Below are positions 53,433 to 58,280 of a stretch of DNA of 58,280 nt, in pieces; position 1 is the first letter of the stretch, and each line of letters begins with the position of its first letter. This stretch comes from an uncultured Schlesneria sp. GTDB taxonomy: Bacteria; Planctomycetota; Planctomycetia; Planctomycetales; Planctomycetaceae. Under the pieces are notes generated by a model that was given only the letters and a program-made list of their open reading frames with translations, did not search any database and was not told where the DNA came from. Location of the stretch: positions 1 through 58,280 of the forward strand of contig CAIMFH010000042.1 in the NCBI GenBank assembly GCA_903840265.1, in the 5' to 3' direction. The position numbers were made by a program, and so were the translations under genes.

Positions 53433-55634
53433 CTATTGTGAGATTGCATTTCGACGGTACATCAGCAACAGCAGCGATACGATGGTGATGCCCGTTAATC
53501 CTGCACCCACCCGGAACCCCGGTACCACGTATTGCATGACGATCCGATGTCGGCCCGCAGGAATCGGCACGCCTCGAAAGCCAAAATTCACGGGGATGAC
53601 AGGTGCATTCGCATCACCAATTCGTGCAATCCATCCCGGGTGGTACAAGTCGGTCAGGACGGCATACCCCGCTGCATGGCATTCGACGTCGATGATGACG
53701 CGGTTTGGAGTGTACTCAACGATCTTCGCGGCGCGGAATTCCGACCGGGGACCTGGACCAAGTCGATCTTCAGACAGAATGATTGACCTCCGCGAGTCAT
53801 TGTTTTTCAAGGCTCGAATTGCCAGGGGCCAGTCGGAGCATGTGGTCACACATCCTTGGACGAAAGCACGCGGCAATGGTGATTCGTTTTTGTAAATCCA
53901 AAACGGAAGCGACGTCGCGCGGTGTCCTCGAAGACTGACAGGACCGGGTACGTGACCTTGTTCGACGAGCTTCCATCCCGGATGCTGTGACTGGCGCGTG
54001 ACAGTGACAACGTAGTGTACTCCCGCCAGATCCAGCCCCGATTTCCGAAAAGCACCTAATTGCAGGGGTTGATACCCAGACAGGTCAATCGACGCATCGT
54101 TGTTCGTCATCGCCTCGAACAATCCAGCAAACCTCAACAGTCGCACGGGTTCGTAGGCGCGCATCAGCAGGACCTGGTCCCGGACGGCTTCGCGGTCGCT
54201 GTAGACAAACTGGTCGGCCAGTACTCTCCCGAATTCCACCTGTCGCGTAAAAAACTCGGAAACTCGTGACGGGCCGCGCAGGTACTGCCTGGGAATTGTG
54301 GCAAGTACCTGGTGTGCGAACATGCACAACTCCCCCGACACAAGGGCGAGCAGGACCACGGTCAATCCTTCAAAGCTGAGTCGACATTGCCACCTTTGGA
54401 ATCTCGAAGCAAGCGTACGCAATTTGTCGGTGATCGCATCGAAACCAAATCCTGCAAGCATTGCCACGCAGAACGAACTGCAGAACAACATTCTGGAAGG
54501 CATGCGAAAGGCTGCGACTCCAGGAACCAGTCGATAGCAGCAATTGAAGAATGGAGTTTGATTGCCAAATGCAAAGAGTGTCGCAATGAGAAACAGGAAT
54601 ACCATGATCCTGACTCCCCTTCGGTCCCATCGCAGAAATGCACCCAGGAACGCGATCGTCGAGAGAATCGTCCCGAAGTGAAACAGGGTTTCCCAAAAGT
54701 CGTCACCAGTCCCAGGGGGGCCGTGCGCGAACGGGAAGACCAATTGCTGGACGTTTCGAGTGCAAAGCCCCGTGCCCGCGGCCGCGAGATCGAGGCCGTG
54801 CACACGAGTGGAGAGTCGACTGACACTCCAGATCGGAACAAGATCAATGGCGACCAGTCCCACCATCACGACTCCCGTGAGTAACCAGCAGGCAAGAAGT
54901 GTCACTGACCGTTGGAATTCCTTGCGCCAGACATGTCTGGTTGCTTCCATGGTGATCACCGCGGACAGCAGCATGATCAGATAAAGAGTTTCCTGGACAT
55001 GCCCGGCGAAAAAACTCAGAGACAGACACGCGCTGATCGGAATCCAATTCAACCCGCCCCGTTGGCGAAATCGCTCATAGGCCACAAAAGTCCAGGGAAT
55101 CCAGGCGATGGCCGCAATCTGGGCATAGTGTCCTTCCGCCGTTTGGGCAATCAGGTACGGTGCGAGGCCGAAACCGACTCCTGACAAGACGCTACTTGAC
55201 CAGCGGAGGCCCCAATTCCGCCCCAGCACAAGACAGCCGAATGCCGCCGACAGATGGTGCACCACCAGCAGCCAGGAAAGAAAGACCGGAATATCGAAAA
55301 GTGGAAATAGCCAGTTCGGAGGATAATAGAGTGCGGACTGCGGATTTCCGACGTGAGGTTGTCCCATCGCCAGAAAGGGATTCCACAGGGGCCATTCGTG
55401 ATTGGTTGAGGAACCGGTAGAAAACTCACTTGATCGAATGAACCACTCGGTCAAGTCGTTTTGCCCCCCCCGGTGGATTCCCGTGAGGACGTCACCAGAG
55501 TGCAGCAGCAGATCACTGAAGCCGCAAAGGATGACGCACAGGGTCGCACTGAACGAGATCAGGACTTGCAGCTTCGTTGTCGCTGTGATGTCGGTCCGAC
55601 TGATCGTGTGACAAGCCAAAACATCCTGGGTCAT
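53433..55634 (-). CDS. YfhO-family multi-pass membrane protein
   Basis: 733 residues with about 12 helices. Early signatures 'GDVLTGIHRGGQNDLTEWF', 'WPLWNPFLAMGQPHVGNPQ' and 'YYPPNWLFPLFDIPVFLSWL' match the YfhO family of predicted GT-C-type glycosyltransferases. The lumenal C-terminal domain includes 'GYAVLTDLYHPGWIARIGD' and 'PIPAGRHRIVMQYVVPGFR'. It may transfer sugars to cell-wall polymers. Convergent with the methyltransferase, three bases apart. Confidence 0.88.
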   Translation of the reverse strand: MTQDVLACHTISRTDITATTKLQVLISFSATLCVILCGFSDLLLHSGDVLTGIHRGGQNDLTEWFIRSSEFSTGSSTNHEWPLWNPFLAMGQPHVGNPQSALYYPPNWLFPLFDIPVFLSWLLVVHHLSAAFGCLVLGRNWGLRWSSSVLSGVGFGLAPYLIAQTAEGHYAQIAAIAWIPWTFVAYERFRQRGGLNWIPISACLSLSFFAGHVQETLYLIMLLSAVITMEATRHVWRKEFQRSVTLLACWLLTGVVMVGLVAIDLVPIWSVSRLSTRVHGLDLAAAGTGLCTRNVQQLVFPFAHGPPGTGDDFWETLFHFGTILSTIAFLGAFLRWDRRGVRIMVFLFLIATLFAFGNQTPFFNCCYRLVPGVAAFRMPSRMLFCSSFCVAMLAGFGFDAITDKLRTLASRFQRWQCRLSFEGLTVVLLALVSGELCMFAHQVLATIPRQYLRGPSRVSEFFTRQVEFGRVLADQFVYSDREAVRDQVLLMRAYEPVRLLRFAGLFEAMTNNDASIDLSGYQPLQLGAFRKSGLDLAGVHYVVTVTRQSQHPGWKLVEQGHVPGPVSLRGHRATSLPFWIYKNESPLPRAFVQGCVTTCSDWPLAIRALKNNDSRRSIILSEDRLGPGPRSEFRAAKIVEYTPNRVIIDVECHAAGYAVLTDLYHPGWIARIGDANAPVIPVNFGFRGVPIPAGRHRIVMQYVVPGFRVGAGLTGITIVSLLLLMYRRNAISQ

Positions 55635-55970
55635 TCGTGCGCACCGGAAAGGTCAGGCGAATCCATTCATGTCATCGTGCGAATCGAACGGGAAGGAACG
55701 AAGGGAATCCATCCCCCAAATGCCAATCCGTGTCAATTGTCGACGCCTCAACATATTTTGAGTCGACACAATTCACTCATAAATCGGTCGTGTGTTCGCA
55801 ACCACACGTTGGAATGCGCGACTGCGCATTTCACATGCGATTTCCCGCATTCACATCGAGCTCAGACGTTTGGCACCTGGAATGCATTGTTGCACCACTT
55901 TCTTTGTCGCTTCACCGGACGTACGGCCCTTTGCGATCGATTCTACTTTTGCCTGCGATGGTATTTGTCT
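55635..55970. other. Divergent promoter region with inverted repeat
   Basis: About 336 bp between divergent genes. AATTGTCGAC (55735-55744) faces GTCGAC-AC-AATT (55762-55773), an inverted repeat with a two-base bulge and a 17-base spacer, possibly an operator. An open frame runs through the region but does not look coding. Confidence 0.5.
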
Positions 55971-57773
55971 ATGCGAACGCAGGTCAGGCACGATCTCTGG
56001 ATTCTGGCAGCCCTTTCACTCCTGACTCTCGTTGCAATGGGACGCGTTGTCTGCTGTGGGTTTGTCAGCTATGACGATCCGCTGTATATCGTTGACAACG
56101 AATACGTCCGGCAGGGATTATCGCCGGAAAGTTGGACATGGGCCTGGAGTGCGGACGACCGAACTGGGAATTGGCATCCGCTCACCTGGCTCTCGCTGAT
56201 GCTGGATGTTGAAATGTTTGGGGTTCGGCCCTTGGGCCATCACGCGGTCAATCTTCTGATCCATGTGCTTGCCGTTTGTGGGCTGTATCTCGCACTTTCA
56301 CAGTTAACGCGTTGGCAGCTTCCATCGGGCTGGGCCGCTGCCGCCTTCGCGGTTCACCCGGTTCATGTCGAATCTGTCGCGTGGATTTCCGAACGAAAGG
56401 ATGTCCTGAGCGGATTATTCTGGATGCTTGGGCTCATCGCGTATGCCCGCTATACGCGAGCGGCATCAAGTCGAGGGGCGATCCTCTGGTATCTGTCAGT
56501 CACTGTGATGTATGGGCTGGGATTGCTCTCCAAGCCAATGATGGTGACATTTCCATGCGTACTCCTTCTCTTCGACGCATGGCCGCTGGGGCGAATTCGA
56601 ATCGCCAGCGCCGCGACAGCAGACGCTACTGACAACACGATATCGATCACGCCTTTGCCACGAAGCGGAATTCTCTGGTGTGTCGTCGAAAAGCTTCCCT
56701 GGTTCGTCCTCGCGGCATTGATGTGTGTCGCGACGATCAAATCACAAGGGGCGTCCGTGATTTCCCTTGACGAAGTGTCACGGCTGGACCGTCTGCTCCA
56801 TACCCCCAATGCCTATGTGACGTATCTTTCGAAGACGGCCTGGCCGACACGACTTTCGGTCTTTTATCCTCGCGACGGCTTCAGAGATTCCGCAGTTTGT
56901 GGAACATTGTCACTGGGCCTTCTGCTGCTGATCAGTGTCTGGTGCTGGAATTCGCGCAGACTATTTCCCGCACGGCTGATTGGCTGGCTCTGGTTTCTCG
57001 GCACGCTCATACCGGTGATTGGAATCGTTCAAGTCGGCCATCAGGCAATCGCCGACCGTTATCTGTACCTGCCCCAGATTGGGTTGCTGATGATCCTCGC
57101 TTTTGGCTTTCAACGGATTGAAAATTCAATCCCGATTGCCATGTCAGACCAGCGACGGCACGCTGCGTTGACTCGGTGGATTCCCGTCGCCGGTCTGGTG
57201 CTAATTCCGATTTACGTTGTGCTTTCCTACGTGCAGATCGGTCAGTGGCGCAATAGTACCAGACTTTACGAACACGCGATTGCGGTCACTCGCAACAATT
57301 GGCAGTGTCACTTCAATCTCGGTGTCGTGTTTAGTGACGCGGGTCAGCATCGGGAAGCGATCGAGCAGTATCAGACAGTGCTTCGGCTGCGGCCATCTCA
57401 TCCCAAAGTTCATAACAATCTGGGTGTCTGCCTGGCGGCATTGGGGAAATACGACGAGGCGATCCGCATCTATCGCGCAGGTCTGTCAGTTCATCCGCAG
57501 CATGGTGGCATGCGAATGAATCTTGGCAATGTCCTGGCCCGCACCGGAAAGTTCGAAGCGGCGCTGATGGAATACGTTCGAGCCAGACAGATCGCTCCAG
57601 ACAACTTGCAAGTCCTTTACAACCTGGCACAATGCCAGGCCAGCGCCGGTCACATGTCAGACGCCATCCAGACCGCTCATTACGCTCTGGAGCGATTGAG
57701 CGGAACCGGCATGCCGCAATTCCGGCGGCAAATTCAGGATCAACTCACCGAATGGGAACATTCGGAAGAATGA
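55971..57773 (+). CDS. TMTC/PMT-like GT-C membrane protein with C-terminal TPR repeats
   Basis: 600 residues from ATG 55971. About ten membrane helices (to about 430) with the lumenal acidic motif 'FVSYDDPLYIVDNEYVRQG', then 'PVHVESVAWISERKDVLSG', conserved in TMTC-like O-mannosyltransferases and their bacterial relatives. The last 150 residues form four or so TPRs ('NWQCHFNLGVVFSDAGQHRE', 'AIEQYQTVLRLRPSHPKVHN', 'EAALMEYVRARQIAPDNLQV'). Predicted to glycosylate exported proteins or lipids. Single-gene transcript, followed by a 220-bp gap. Confidence 0.88.
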   Translation: MRTQVRHDLWILAALSLLTLVAMGRVVCCGFVSYDDPLYIVDNEYVRQGLSPESWTWAWSADDRTGNWHPLTWLSLMLDVEMFGVRPLGHHAVNLLIHVLAVCGLYLALSQLTRWQLPSGWAAAAFAVHPVHVESVAWISERKDVLSGLFWMLGLIAYARYTRAASSRGAILWYLSVTVMYGLGLLSKPMMVTFPCVLLLFDAWPLGRIRIASAATADATDNTISITPLPRSGILWCVVEKLPWFVLAALMCVATIKSQGASVISLDEVSRLDRLLHTPNAYVTYLSKTAWPTRLSVFYPRDGFRDSAVCGTLSLGLLLLISVWCWNSRRLFPARLIGWLWFLGTLIPVIGIVQVGHQAIADRYLYLPQIGLLMILAFGFQRIENSIPIAMSDQRRHAALTRWIPVAGLVLIPIYVVLSYVQIGQWRNSTRLYEHAIAVTRNNWQCHFNLGVVFSDAGQHREAIEQYQTVLRLRPSHPKVHNNLGVCLAALGKYDEAIRIYRAGLSVHPQHGGMRMNLGNVLARTGKFEAALMEYVRARQIAPDNLQVLYNLAQCQASAGHMSDAIQTAHYALERLSGTGMPQFRRQIQDQLTEWEHSEE

Positions 57774-57995
57774 TTCCTGGCGACCGTCGACAGCACAATC
57801 GCTGTTGTCAGCAAACCTTCCGACCGCTCCGCGGCAATCGACCGTTTTGCAAACGGCAGGCACAGGCACTGCTGAAAGCTGACTCAAGCTGACTTGCCAT
57901 CAGCTCTCTTGAGGTATCTGCGCACGGCAATCGTGGGTGCGTCAAGACATGGTCGCGAATGTCGGTGGGAACTCCTTTTGAAAGGTAATCGCAAA

Positions 57996-58277
57996 ATGTT
58001 GAACGTGTTGAAGCAATTGGCCAGGGACGAACAAGGATTTGTGGTTTCGAGTGAGCTCATCCTCATACTGAAAATTGGCGTCATCGGGATGATTGTCGGT
58101 CTCGATTCCGTACAGAATTCTGTCGTGAGCGAACTCTCAGATATCGCCTCGGCGATCGGAGGCAGCAACCAGACGTATACGTTTGGTGGATGGCGCCAGA
58201 TCGGCTCCTCAAGTACGCTTTCTTTCACGGCGGGGTCGAGTTTTGGGTTCATCCGACTATTTGGGGGGATGAGTTGA
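57996..58277 (+). CDS. Flp/Fap-type pilin-like small protein
   Basis: 93 residues from ATG 57996, with GAAAGG upstream. A short basic N-terminus is followed by 'DEQGFVVSSELILILKIGVI', an N-terminal hydrophobic helix with Glu near position 5 after Phe, the layout of Flp pilins processed after a Gly. The C-terminal part is Ser/Gly-rich ('WRQIGSSSTLSFTAGSSFGF'). Probably a minor or major pilin for the Tad system at 44-46 kb. Confidence 0.7.
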   Translation: MLNVLKQLARDEQGFVVSSELILILKIGVIGMIVGLDSVQNSVVSELSDIASAIGGSNQTYTFGGWRQIGSSSTLSFTAGSSFGFIRLFGGMS

Positions 58278-58280
58278 AAA

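Noticed and set aside
1-58280. CRISPR array
   Set aside because: No series of regularly spaced direct repeats was seen; the only short direct repeats are the three 9-mers at 9189-9219 and the two tandem duplications.

Overview
The window looks like a chromosomal segment of a planctomycete (Planctomycetota, Planctomycetaceae-like). The evidence is the PSCyt1/DUF1549/DUF1553 plus DUF1501 gene pair, a planctomycete-style exosortase beside a PEP-CTERM protein, and a XylR-like regulator. No taxonomic marker gene is present, so the genus stays open.

Layout. (1) 0-9 kb is ordinary chromosome: regulator, cytochrome/DUF1501 pair, DegT aminotransferase, CobW GTPase, radical SAM protein. (2) At 9.0 kb a tRNA-Ser(CGA) is followed by a tyrosine integrase, whose leader carries a hairpin and three direct repeats, and by an ISKra4-like transposase remnant. 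(3) 11.4-15.6 kb holds a PEP-CTERM DUF3494 protein, a TPR protein and an exosortase. (4) 15.6-16.6 kb is a gene-free divergent region with several hairpins. (5) 16.6-25.7 kb is the standout: a plus-strand cassette of about 16 genes that appears to encode a complete bacterial ubiquitin-like conjugation system. It has a beta-grasp Ubl, an E1-like adenylyltransferase, an E2-like domain fused to a Cys-rich RING-like tail, a JAB/JAMM peptidase, a Ycf46-like AAA ATPase, DUF1257, DUF2997, a TOPRIM protein and several small unknown proteins. A second tyrosine integrase lies head-on at its end.

(6) 27.3-32.5 kb is a patchy, decaying mobile region: an AT-richer unknown gene, a large serine recombinase broken by a TAA and a 7-bp tandem duplication, and an excisionase remnant. 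(7) 32.5-42.2 kb is a signalling region with three hybrid or sensor histidine kinases, all disrupted. One is a GC-mismatched chimera. Two are LOV-type blue-light kinases, each broken within about ten codons of the same point of the LOV domain. Two response regulators and an Hpt protein accompany them.

(8) 42.2-48.0 kb, minus strand, carries Tad/Flp-pilus genes (CpaC-like secretin, CpaD-like lipoprotein, TPR lipoprotein) and a FixJ-like two-component pair. (9) 48.6-58.3 kb carries an envelope/glycan gene set (GT2, GT-C-like membrane proteins, YfhO-like, TMTC-like with TPRs, methyltransferase) and ends with an Flp-like pilin.

How the genes fit together: the Ubl cassette is probably carried by integrative elements. 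The pilus genes share a strand with the light-sensor phosphorelay, so light-controlled adhesion is possible. The run of fresh lesions from 29 to 42 kb points to relaxed selection or phase-variable inactivation. All functions are read from the translated sequence; no database search was run.
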